DNA of 64,000 bases from JAUIAI01 sp050633665 (GTDB taxonomy: Bacteria; Pseudomonadota; Gammaproteobacteria; Burkholderiales; Burkholderiaceae_E). Both the position numbers and the translations under genes were made by a program. Positions 17,823 through 25,836 of the stretch are shown here, in pieces (positions within the stretch are counted from its first letter, which is position 1; each line of letters opens with the position of its first letter). The notes under the pieces were generated by a model. That model had not been told where the DNA came from. It made no database searches and saw only the letters and a list, made by a program, of their open reading frames with translations. Location: positions 62,001 through 126,000 of the forward strand of contig JBOEGY010000002.1 in assembly GCA_050633665.1 (NCBI GenBank), read 5' to 3'.

Positions 17823-18733
17823 CTGAGCCCGTTGCTAACGCGCTACCTGAAGATAATTTTCACTGCGGCTATGTCGCGATAGTTGGCCGTCCGAATGTCG
17901 GTAAATCAACACTGATGAATCGGCTTGTCGGGCAGAAACTAGCCATTACCTCGGACCGCCCTCAGACAACCCGGCACCGGATCACCGGCGTGGTGAACAG
18001 ACCCGGCGCGCAACTCTTGATGCTTGATACCCCGGGCATTCAACAACGCGAAAAGAATGCGATGAACCGGGTCTTAAACAAGACGGCCCGCCAGGTCGCG
18101 CAAGAGGCTGATGTTGTCGTGATGGTTGCCGATGCACGTCGCTGGAGCGATGAAGACCGCGCGATTGCCGCCGCGCTGCCGCGCAAGCTGCCGTGTCTGC
18201 TCGCCTTGAACAAGATAGATTCGGTTACCGATCGGCAGGCCGTGTTCGACCTGGCGCCGATTATCCAGGGGGAGTTCTCTTTCGATGAATTGGTGCCCAT
18301 CAGTGCCAAGTCAGGTCATCAGATTGATCTGTTGGCTGACCTGTGTGCGGCCCGGTTACCAACCGGTCCGGCATGGTTTGATGAGCAAACCCTGACGGAC
18401 CGTAGCGAGCGTTTTCTGGCGTCAGAGCTGATCAGGGAAAAGCTCTTTCGACATCTCGGCGCCGAGTTGCCTTATGCGACAACCGTCATGATTGAAGGCT
18501 TCGAACAAAAAGGGAAACTCCGTCGCATTCAGTCAACTGTTCTAGTCGAGCGCGCCAGTCAGAAAGGGATTGTTCTGGGCGCAGGCGGCGCCCGCATGAA
18601 GCAGATGGCCACCGAAGCCCGGATGGATCTGGAAAAATTGTTTGACGGCCCGGTATTTCTAGAAGTTTTTGTGAAAGTTCGGTCTGGCTGGGCGGACAAC
18701 GAGCAAAGCCTGCGCGCCTACGGCTACGAGTAA
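17819..18733 (+). CDS. era: GTPase Era
   Basis: A 304-residue essential GTPase that binds the 3' end of 16S rRNA and helps 30S assembly. G1 GRPNVGKST, G3 DTPG, G4 NKID and G5 SAK are visible, and the C-terminal KH domain contains VLGAGGARMKQM. The start overlaps rnc (ATGA), and recO follows, the standard order. Confidence 0.96.
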   Translation: MTEPVANALPEDNFHCGYVAIVGRPNVGKSTLMNRLVGQKLAITSDRPQTTRHRITGVVNRPGAQLLMLDTPGIQQREKNAMNRVLNKTARQVAQEADVVVMVADARRWSDEDRAIAAALPRKLPCLLALNKIDSVTDRQAVFDLAPIIQGEFSFDELVPISAKSGHQIDLLADLCAARLPTGPAWFDEQTLTDRSERFLASELIREKLFRHLGAELPYATTVMIEGFEQKGKLRRIQSTVLVERASQKGIVLGAGGARMKQMATEARMDLEKLFDGPVFLEVFVKVRSGWADNEQSLRAYGYE

Positions 18734-18750
18734 GCCAAGCGGAGTCGCCA

Positions 18751-19458
18751 TTGGCCAGAGAACGCATTACAGACCAGCCAGCCTTCCTGTTGCATTCGGT
18801 CCCCTACAGCGAGACCAGTCTGGTGCTGGATTTGCTCACGCGTGACCACGGCAGGATTGCTGCTTTGGCGAAAGGTGCCAAGCGACCGCGCTCCGCGTTG
18901 CGAGCTGTTTTGCTGCAATTTCAGCCATTGCTGGTGGCCTATACCGGACGGGGCGAGTTGCGCACACTGACGGGGGCCGACTGGCAAGGCGGCCTGGAAT
19001 CTCCGCGCGGCAACGGGCTGATGTCCGCCTTTTACCTGAATGAGTTGCTAATGCGCCTGATCGCTCGCGAAGATCCATGCCCCGAGGTCTTTGATGAGTA
19101 TGAACGTGCATTGCGCCAGATTGCGACCGGAACCGAATTGGAATCGACCTTGCGTCGTTTTGAATGGACGCTGATGCGCGAGACGGGCGTTGCGCCTGAT
19201 CTCACCACTGATGCTGCCGGCAAAGCGATCGAGGCTGGCAAGCATTACCACTGGATTCCCAATGGCGGGTTTGCGCTCAGTGAGCCTACCGACAATTCGG
19301 TGAGTGGTGAGACCTTGACCGGGCTGGCTGCCAATCAGTTTGACAATGACAGGATTCGGCAACAGGCTAAACACCTGACCCGCCGGATCATGACGCACTG
19401 TCTTGACGGCTGGCAGTTGAGTACCCGCAAAATCATGCAGGATCTCCAAAGACATTAA
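18751..19458 (+). CDS. recO: DNA repair protein RecO
   Basis: A 235-residue recombination mediator that loads RecA onto SSB-coated DNA with RecR. The N-terminal OB-fold contains AFLLHSVPYSETSLVLDLLT and GRIAALAKGAKRPRS, which are typical. The start is TTG (18751) with a CGGAG sequence upstream; no ATG gives a full-length domain. It lies between era and pdxJ as in E. coli. Confidence 0.9.
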   Translation: MARERITDQPAFLLHSVPYSETSLVLDLLTRDHGRIAALAKGAKRPRSALRAVLLQFQPLLVAYTGRGELRTLTGADWQGGLESPRGNGLMSAFYLNELLMRLIAREDPCPEVFDEYERALRQIATGTELESTLRRFEWTLMRETGVAPDLTTDAAGKAIEAGKHYHWIPNGGFALSEPTDNSVSGETLTGLAANQFDNDRIRQQAKHLTRRIMTHCLDGWQLSTRKIMQDLQRH

Positions 19459-19479
19459 CCTTAACGATTGCGAGTTTTT

Positions 19480-20232
19480 ATGATTGAACTGGGTGTCAAT
19501 ATCGATCACGTGGCGACGCTGCGCCAGGCTCGCCGGACCTATGAACCCGATCCGCTCTGGGCGGCCGCAGAAGCGCACCTGGGGGGCGCTGACGGGATTA
19601 CCGTGCATTTGCGTGAGGACCGTCGACATATTCAGGATGCCGATGTCTGGCGTTTGCGCGATCAGACCCAGATCAAACTGAATCTCGAAATGGCGCCCAC
19701 CGAAGAAATGATATCGCTGGCCATTGAGATGAAGCCTGAAATGGCGATGCTGGTGCCCGAAGGACGCCAGGAAGTAACCACCGAAGGCGGCCTGGATGTT
19801 CGATCACAGCAAGCGGCGATTGCCCGTGCGATCGGCCGGCTGAACGATGCCGGCATCATGACGAGTATTTTTATTGATGCTGTTCCCGGGCAGGTAGAGG
19901 CCGCTCATCAGGCTGGCTCTCAAGTCTGTGAGATTCACACCGGGCCTTATGCCCAGGCGTTTCATGACTTGGGGCGGGATGTCGAAAGTGTCGCGGTAAA
20001 AACCGAACTGGCTCGAATTCGAGAGGCCGGTGAGGCGGTTCAAGACCTTGGGATGCGATTCAACGCCGGCCATGCGCTGAACTATTTCAACGTCCAGCCG
20101 GTGGCCGCTCTTAAAGGGATTCGCGAGCTGCACATCGGCCATGCGATTGTCGCACGAGCGATGTTTGTTGGCGTGCGTGAAGCGGTGCGCGAGATGAAAC
20201 GACTGATGCGTGAAAGCGCTGGTGCTGCATGA
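19480..20232 (+). CDS. pdxJ: Pyridoxine 5'-phosphate synthase
   Basis: A 250-residue TIM-barrel enzyme that condenses 1-deoxyxylulose 5-phosphate with 3-amino-2-oxopropyl phosphate to form pyridoxine 5'-phosphate. It begins MIELGVNIDHVATLRQAR and contains GADGITVHLREDRRHI and NAGHALNYFNV, family signatures. ATG 19480 gives the usual N-terminus; an in-frame TTG at 19468 would add four residues. It overlaps acpS by four bases, the conserved pdxJ-acpS arrangement. Confidence 0.96.
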   Translation: MIELGVNIDHVATLRQARRTYEPDPLWAAAEAHLGGADGITVHLREDRRHIQDADVWRLRDQTQIKLNLEMAPTEEMISLAIEMKPEMAMLVPEGRQEVTTEGGLDVRSQQAAIARAIGRLNDAGIMTSIFIDAVPGQVEAAHQAGSQVCEIHTGPYAQAFHDLGRDVESVAVKTELARIREAGEAVQDLGMRFNAGHALNYFNVQPVAALKGIRELHIGHAIVARAMFVGVREAVREMKRLMRESAGAA

Positions 20233-20648
20233 TTTACGGCATCGGCACCGATATTGTGATCATCGCCCGCATCGAGAAACTGATCGAAAAATGGGGCGAT
20301 CGCTTTCCTCGCCGTGTGCTGGGGCCGGAGGAGTTGGCTGAGTACCGTCGACGCCTGAGCCGGGGAGCACATGGCGCCGGCTATGCCGCACGGTATCTGG
20401 CCAAGCGGTTTGCCGCCAAAGAAGCATTTTCCAAGGCGATCGGACTGGGGTTGCGCGGCCCAATGACCTTGTTGTCACTCCAGGTCCTGAATGCCCGCGG
20501 TGGCAAACCCGAATTGAGGCCTCGCAAAGAATTGGTCGGCTGGCTGGCGGAACGAAATCTGGTGGGGCATGTGTCCCTGTCCGATGAGGTCGATAGTGCA
20601 GTGGCTTTTGTCGTGGTGGAAGTGCGCGAGCCGCAAGACGGTGTTTAG
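20229..20648 (+). CDS. acpS: Holo-ACP synthase
   Basis: A 139-residue phosphopantetheinyl transferase that activates AcpP. The magnesium-binding motif GIGTDIV is at residues 4-10, and the second motif RFAAKEAFSKAIG follows. It is slightly longer than E. coli AcpS because of an insertion (RRLSRGAHGAG) before the second motif. A weak hairpin AGAAAC/GTTTCT (20647-20664) overlaps the stop codon. Confidence 0.93.
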   Translation: MIYGIGTDIVIIARIEKLIEKWGDRFPRRVLGPEELAEYRRRLSRGAHGAGYAARYLAKRFAAKEAFSKAIGLGLRGPMTLLSLQVLNARGGKPELRPRKELVGWLAERNLVGHVSLSDEVDSAVAFVVVEVREPQDGV

Positions 20649-20772
20649 AAACTGTTTAGTTTCTGTCCAGATTTTGCGCTGTTGTTGAATTCGCGGATAC
20701 TTTTTCGGAACGGCGCTGTGACCTGAAGCTGGCTAAATGGGGGCTCAACCCAATCCAATGAGTCCTGCCATT

Positions 20773-21483
20773 ATGAAAATCCTGTCTCTCGTCGCCGGCG
20801 TTTCACTGTGCACGGCAATAGGCGCTTCGTCAGCCGTTGCTGCCGATCTGACCGTTCAGATTGTCAATGCCACCCGTGGCTTGCATTTCACCCCCCTGCT
20901 GGTCACCGCCCATCCAGACGGTTCTTCGCTGTTTGCCAGCGGCGAGACTGCGTCATCTGCGCTCGTGCAAATGGCCGAGGGCGGTGATATCAGCGGTCTT
21001 GAAATGATGCTGGCCGCAACCAGTGCCACCAGTGCTTCAAACCCGGCCGGGGGATTGCTGGCGCCGGGTGCCACGGCAAGCGCTTCACTAAGCGGCGGTG
21101 CCGGAACCGCCAATTCGCGGCTTTCTGTCGTGGCGATGGTCTTGCCGAGCAACGACGGATTCATTGGTCTGAATGCGATCGAGATACCGACCGAACCGGG
21201 AACTTATCAATACACCTTACCCGTCTATGACGCTGGGTCGGAAAACAATGATGAGATCGCCGGTAGCGGCATGCCTGGTCAGCCCGGGTTCCCGGTGCCG
21301 CCGCCGCTACAAGCCGGTACCGATACCGGCGGGACCGGTCGAAGCGGCTCACCCGAAGGTTTTGTTCATATTCATCGTGGATCGCTGGGGGACACTGATC
21401 CTGCCGGCGGCGTCAGCGATATCGATAGCACCAAGCACCGCTGGTTGAATCCTGCGGCCCGCCTGATTCTGACTGTCAACTGA
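20773..21483 (+). CDS. Spondin_N-domain exported protein 1
   Basis: A 236-residue protein with a signal peptide (residues 1 to about 23, ending SSAVAA) and a single spondin-N-like domain: TVQIVNATRGLHFTPLLVTAH near the N-terminus and FVHIHRG and HRWLNPAARLIL near the end. Bacterial members of this family are secreted or surface proteins of unknown role, often with calcium-binding acidic loops. ATG 20773 gives a normal signal peptide. It is followed 12 bases later by a paralogue. Confidence 0.75.
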   Translation: MKILSLVAGVSLCTAIGASSAVAADLTVQIVNATRGLHFTPLLVTAHPDGSSLFASGETASSALVQMAEGGDISGLEMMLAATSATSASNPAGGLLAPGATASASLSGGAGTANSRLSVVAMVLPSNDGFIGLNAIEIPTEPGTYQYTLPVYDAGSENNDEIAGSGMPGQPGFPVPPPLQAGTDTGGTGRSGSPEGFVHIHRGSLGDTDPAGGVSDIDSTKHRWLNPAARLILTVN

Positions 21484-21495
21484 GCGGGGTTAGCA

Positions 21496-22251
21496 ATGAA
21501 CTATGCAATTAATCCACGCGGCATGCGATTAGCCGTCTTGAATGGGCTGGTGGGTTTGAGCCTGGTGGCCTGTGGCGGTGATGAAGCGCCGGTTGCCAGT
21601 GAAGGCGGTAGCGCCAGTGCAGGCGCTTCTTATGAACTGACGCTCCAGAACCTTACGGCCGGACAACCGCTTTCGCCAGCGGTCGCGATTGTTCACAATG
21701 AGGGTTACCAGTTGTTCGAGGTGGGACAGGCTGCCGGTGTTGGGCTGGAGCGGCTGGCCGAAGGCGCGCAGACGGACTCCCTGCTGGCGGAGATCTCGGA
21801 TCTAAGCACTGTCAAAGCCAGCGCTACCTCGAATGGCGGCCCGGTGGGACCCGGTAATGCGACCCGTTTTACGATCGAAGCGGGCGATGCCAACCCTGCC
21901 GCGGAGCGATTGCGCTTGTCGCTGGTGACTATGCTTGTCAATAGCAACGATGCCATTGCGGCGGTCAATGGCGATCTTGATCTTGCGATGCTTGAGGTCG
22001 GGCAGCAATCAGTGACGGATCTGATCAGCTATGACACCGGCACTGAAGCCAATCGAGAGACCGCGGCGACCATGCCCGGACCGGCTGGCGGCGGCGAAGG
22101 CTTCAATCCGGCCCGCGACGACATTCGTGATGCGGTTCATGTCCATCAGGGGCCGGTCACGATCGATGATGGCTTGTCAGCGTCGGCGCTAAGTTCAATT
22201 CATCGCTGGCAACATCCGGTTGCCCGGTTGACGGTCCGACGCCTGAACTGA
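21496..22251 (+). CDS. Spondin_N-domain lipoprotein 2
   Basis: A 251-residue paralogue of the preceding protein. A signal sequence ends in a lipobox (LSLVACGG, Cys about residue 27), so it is probably a lipoprotein. Shared features are YELTLQNLTAGQPLSPAVAIVH, the central acidic stretch, VHVHQGP and HRWQHPVARLTV. The pair probably forms one operon and may work together at the cell surface; the OmpR-type regulator and kinase follow. Confidence 0.72.
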   Translation: MNYAINPRGMRLAVLNGLVGLSLVACGGDEAPVASEGGSASAGASYELTLQNLTAGQPLSPAVAIVHNEGYQLFEVGQAAGVGLERLAEGAQTDSLLAEISDLSTVKASATSNGGPVGPGNATRFTIEAGDANPAAERLRLSLVTMLVNSNDAIAAVNGDLDLAMLEVGQQSVTDLISYDTGTEANRETAATMPGPAGGGEGFNPARDDIRDAVHVHQGPVTIDDGLSASALSSIHRWQHPVARLTVRRLN

Positions 22252-22356
22252 GCATCTGCCATTTGGCTTGAGCAGGACCGGGCTGCGATTGGCGGGCCGG
22301 TCCGAGCAACCCGCGACGCCTGTTATGCTCGCTGAACCACGACTATGGATTGACGT

Positions 22357-23181
22357 TTGAACCCTGGCTCCTGCACTAGTTCTGCCTATCGTATCTGGGT
22401 TGCAGAAGATGAGCGCGATCTCGCGGATTTGCTGTGTATTCACCTGGCGACGGTGCCTGCCAGCGTGGAGATTTTCGCCGATGGCGCCCAGGCTTACGCC
22501 CGGCTTCAGAGCGACAGCCCGGATTTGCTGGTTCTCGACCTAAATCTGCCGGGCATGAGTGGTCTTGATATTTGCCGCAGCCTGCGCGAAAGTGGCACGA
22601 CACTGCCAATCCTGATGTTGACGGCGCGGTCCAGTGAACTCGATCGAGTCGTCGGCCTGGAATTTGGCGCGGACGACTATCTGGTGAAGCCGTTCGGTGT
22701 GCTTGAGCTGGTCGCCCGTGTACGGGCCTTGTTGCGGCGTGCCACGCGAGTGGCGCCAGCATCCAACCAGACCCGGCAGGATGCTATTTCGGTTTTTCCT
22801 GCTGACGGATGCAGCGGTGAGGCCGACCCGGCTGAAGCCGAGAGTCATTCTGCGGCCCGAATCGATATTGGTGAGTTATCGATCGACCGGGATCGTCGCT
22901 CGGTGGTGTTCAATAACCGGACCATCAGTCTGAAGCCAAGAGAGTTCGACTTGTTATGGTTTTTCGCCAGCCGTCCCGGCCGCGTCTTTACGCGTTCTGA
23001 ATTGCTCGCTGCGGTATGGGGTTATGAACATGAGGGCTATAACCACACCGTCAATACGCATATCAACAGACTTCGCAACAAACTGGGAGATGACCGTGCG
23101 AACCCGACGGTCATACACACGGTCTGGGGGGTTGGCTATCGGTTTGATCCGGCGCCCACGAGTCCGGAGCGAACAGTTTGA
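22357..23181 (+). CDS. OmpR-family response regulator
   Basis: A 274-residue regulator. The receiver domain has VAEDERD, the phosphorylation site Asp61 in LLVLDLNLPGMSG and Lys in DDYLVKPF. The C-terminal winged helix includes LKPREFDLLWFFASRPGRVF and NTHINRLRNKLGD. The linker (about residues 130-170) is long and rich in Ser, Ala and Glu. The likely start is TTG (22357), because no upstream ATG is in frame. It overlaps the downstream kinase by four bases, so the two are a cognate pair. The target genes are unknown; the spondin pair upstream and nagZ downstream are candidates. Confidence 0.85.
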   Translation: MNPGSCTSSAYRIWVAEDERDLADLLCIHLATVPASVEIFADGAQAYARLQSDSPDLLVLDLNLPGMSGLDICRSLRESGTTLPILMLTARSSELDRVVGLEFGADDYLVKPFGVLELVARVRALLRRATRVAPASNQTRQDAISVFPADGCSGEADPAEAESHSAARIDIGELSIDRDRRSVVFNNRTISLKPREFDLLWFFASRPGRVFTRSELLAAVWGYEHEGYNHTVNTHINRLRNKLGDDRANPTVIHTVWGVGYRFDPAPTSPERTV

Positions 23182-24746
23182 CGGCTTACCGCCACCGTTT
23201 GCATATTCGCCTGTCGCTGCTGGCATTACTCGTCCTGATTGTGGCCGGAGTCGGCATTTTCGCGGTGATTCGTTACTTTGGCGACATGGCCGCAGCGGAG
23301 AGCCTGCAGCGCCAGAACCTGGGGCTTGCCCGGTATATTGTGTCGAACCGTCCTGATAACAGCCTGATCGGCGCCGATGGTACGGTCGATCAAAAGACGC
23401 TAACCGCTCTGTTACGGGATATCGGCCGAATAAATCCGACGCTTGAGGTCTATCTACTCGATTCCGCCGGGTATATCGTTGGCGGATCGCGCCCTGATGG
23501 CCTGGCGTTGAAGAAGGTCGATCTGGCCCCTGTTCAGGTGCTGACAGAACGAAGAATTGGCCTGCCGCCGTTGCCGCTGCTGGGCGATGACCCTCGCCGG
23601 GCCTCACGGGCGGCGGTCGTATCGGTTGCCCGGCTTGGCACTGGCGATACCCTGACAGGTTATCTTTATGTCGTGCTTGATGGCGCGGGGACGGGCGCGC
23701 TGGGCAGTTTTGGGCTCCAGAGCCGATCAGATGCCCAGCAAACCCTGTTGCTGCTGGTCACCGCGATTATCGCGGCTGCCGGCCTGGTACTGGCGCTGAT
23801 TCTGAAGTCAACCCTGAAGCCGCTGAGTTTGCTAACCGAGCGGGTTCAGGCTTTTCGGGGCGGGTCGGACCCGTCCGCTATGCGGCCTGAGCCGCGCACC
23901 GGTGCAATCGCCCGTCATGATGAAATCGGCTTGCTAGATCAGGCAACTGTCCAGATGCAGGCGCGAATCATTGATCAGTTTGCGGATCTCAGGCGCTCGG
24001 AACTTCAGCGCCGGGAGCTGATCAATCAGGTGACTCATGACCTGCAAACGCCGTTGTCGAGTATCAGGGGTTATATCGAAACCCTGTTGGTTTCAGATCA
24101 GCAGATACCGGATGCACAGCGTCGCTCACACCTCAAGACCGCATTGCGTCATACCCGTTTGCTTAGCAGCCGGGTTTCCGACTTGTTTGAACTGTCCAAT
24201 CTTCAGGCAGGGACGACACCGTTTAACCCGGAGTCTTTTTCGTTGGCCGAACTGATCCAGGATGTGCTCGATGACTACCAGCTGCAGTCGCAGCATTCGG
24301 GGGTCCGGATGACTGTTGCGACCGATTGTCTGGTGCCGGCAATGGTTAAGGCTGACATTGGACTGGTAGAGCGAGCCTTGAGAAATCTGCTGGACAATGC
24401 GCTACGGCACACCGCCAAAGGCGGCGCCGTTGAGATAAACCTACTTGCCGATCCCGCGCACCCTGCAAAGCGTCTTATCGTTCAGGTCGCGGACAACGGG
24501 GAGGGAATCAATTCGGCAGCGCTTCCTCATGTTTTCGAGTCGGCCTGGTCGGGTGCTGCCAGCAACGAGGAGGGCTTGCCGGCCGGGCCGGGCGGTAGCG
24601 CCGGTGCGCGTCGGACCGGGCTTGGACTGAACATCGTCTGGCAGATTGCTCTGTTGCATGGATCGGCGCCAAGTGTTCAATCTGAAAAAGGCGCTGGTAG
24701 TCGTTTTCGCTTCAGCTTGCCCACAGCGGACGACGCGGACCGTTAG
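23178..24746 (+). CDS. Membrane sensor histidine kinase
   Basis: A 522-residue sensor. Two membrane segments (about residues 10-30 and 186-206) flank a periplasmic domain of about 150 residues with no recognisable fold. A HAMP-like linker follows, then HisKA with the phospho-acceptor His in QVTHDLQTPLSSIRG (about residue 286), and HATPase with NLLDNALRHT, DNGEGI and GLGLNIVWQI. The acceptor site reads HDLQTP rather than the usual HELRTP. The start is TTG (23178), overlapping the regulator stop. Confidence 0.85.
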   Translation: MTAYRHRLHIRLSLLALLVLIVAGVGIFAVIRYFGDMAAAESLQRQNLGLARYIVSNRPDNSLIGADGTVDQKTLTALLRDIGRINPTLEVYLLDSAGYIVGGSRPDGLALKKVDLAPVQVLTERRIGLPPLPLLGDDPRRASRAAVVSVARLGTGDTLTGYLYVVLDGAGTGALGSFGLQSRSDAQQTLLLLVTAIIAAAGLVLALILKSTLKPLSLLTERVQAFRGGSDPSAMRPEPRTGAIARHDEIGLLDQATVQMQARIIDQFADLRRSELQRRELINQVTHDLQTPLSSIRGYIETLLVSDQQIPDAQRRSHLKTALRHTRLLSSRVSDLFELSNLQAGTTPFNPESFSLAELIQDVLDDYQLQSQHSGVRMTVATDCLVPAMVKADIGLVERALRNLLDNALRHTAKGGAVEINLLADPAHPAKRLIVQVADNGEGINSAALPHVFESAWSGAASNEEGLPAGPGGSAGARRTGLGLNIVWQIALLHGSAPSVQSEKGAGSRFRFSLPTADDADR

Positions 24747-24781
24747 AATTCAGTTTTGTGCCCTATAAGGCCGGACTGTCC

Positions 24782-25831
24782 ATGCCTGCTGCCAACGCAA
24801 CTTCCAAAGCAACTTCGAACGCGACCCGTAAAGTGACGGCTACTGCGACCAACAGAGCTGTGGGAAGATCTGTCTCCCCTCGCCAATTGCCCCGTGGCCC
24901 GGTTATGGTCAGCGTGAGCGGTCTGACCTTGTCCGCACAGGATCGGAAGCGCCTGCAACACCCCTTGGTCGGTGGTGTCATACTGTTTGCCGCGAACTTT
25001 CGATCCCGGCGTCAGGTTACCGAGCTTTGTGCGCAGATCTCAGCATTGCGCTCCCCCCGGCTGCTGATTACCGTGGATCACGAAGGAGGCCGGGTGCAAC
25101 GGTTTGCGCGCGGGTTCACGACCATCCCGCCGATGGCCTCCCTGGGTAAGCTCTGGCACAAGAACCCGGAAGCCGCCTGTATCGAAGCCACCCGGCTGGG
25201 GTCAGTCATCGGGAGTGAATTGCTCTCGGTGGGCGTCGACCTGAGCTTTACGCCGGTCTTAGACCTTGCCTACGGGCATTCCGCGATTATCGGTAACCGG
25301 GCGTTCGATAGCGACCCCAAAGTGGTGGCGAGACTGGCCAGAGCGCTAAGCCACGGATTGTTACTGGCGGGGATGGGCAATTGCGGTAAGCACTTTCCTG
25401 GCCACGGCTTTGCCGAGGCGGATTCGCATGTTGATCTGCCGATTGATAAACGGTCTCGCCGAACCTTGTTGACTCACGATGCCGCACCATACCGGTGGCT
25501 GGGCGAAACGCTGTTGTCAGTCATGCCTGCACACATTATTTACCCGAAGGTCGACAGCAAGCCAGCGGGGTTCTCGAAAGTCTGGCTCAAAGACATTCTG
25601 CGTGGCGACATGCAGTTTGACGGCATTATTTTTTCAGATGATCTGACCATGGAGGGCGCAGCAGTCGCGGGGGATATGCACGCGCGGGCAAAAGCGGCGT
25701 TACGCGCAGGGTGCGACATGGTTCTGGTCTGCAAGTGCGAGCCAGCCGACCGACTCCTTGAGCAATTGCAATGGCGCGCGCCGCGCGGCTTTCAGGATCG
25801 TCTGGCCAGATTATTTCGGCAAACCGTCTGA
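24782..25831 (+). CDS. nagZ: Beta-N-acetylglucosaminidase NagZ
   Basis: A cytoplasmic family-3 glycoside hydrolase of peptidoglycan recycling that removes GlcNAc from anhydro-muropeptides. The core begins GPVMVSVSGL and contains VDHEGGRVQRF, the KHFPGHG loop with the His acid/base, and FSDDLTMEGA with the nucleophile Asp. Compared with E. coli NagZ, about 40 extra N-terminal residues rich in Ala, Thr and Ser are predicted, so the true start could be later (for example TTG 24890 or ATG 24905); I kept ATG 24782. It ends five bases before uvrC. Confidence 0.88.
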   Translation: MPAANATSKATSNATRKVTATATNRAVGRSVSPRQLPRGPVMVSVSGLTLSAQDRKRLQHPLVGGVILFAANFRSRRQVTELCAQISALRSPRLLITVDHEGGRVQRFARGFTTIPPMASLGKLWHKNPEAACIEATRLGSVIGSELLSVGVDLSFTPVLDLAYGHSAIIGNRAFDSDPKVVARLARALSHGLLLAGMGNCGKHFPGHGFAEADSHVDLPIDKRSRRTLLTHDAAPYRWLGETLLSVMPAHIIYPKVDSKPAGFSKVWLKDILRGDMQFDGIIFSDDLTMEGAAVAGDMHARAKAALRAGCDMVLVCKCEPADRLLEQLQWRAPRGFQDRLARLFRQTV

Positions 25832-25836
25832 AAGCG

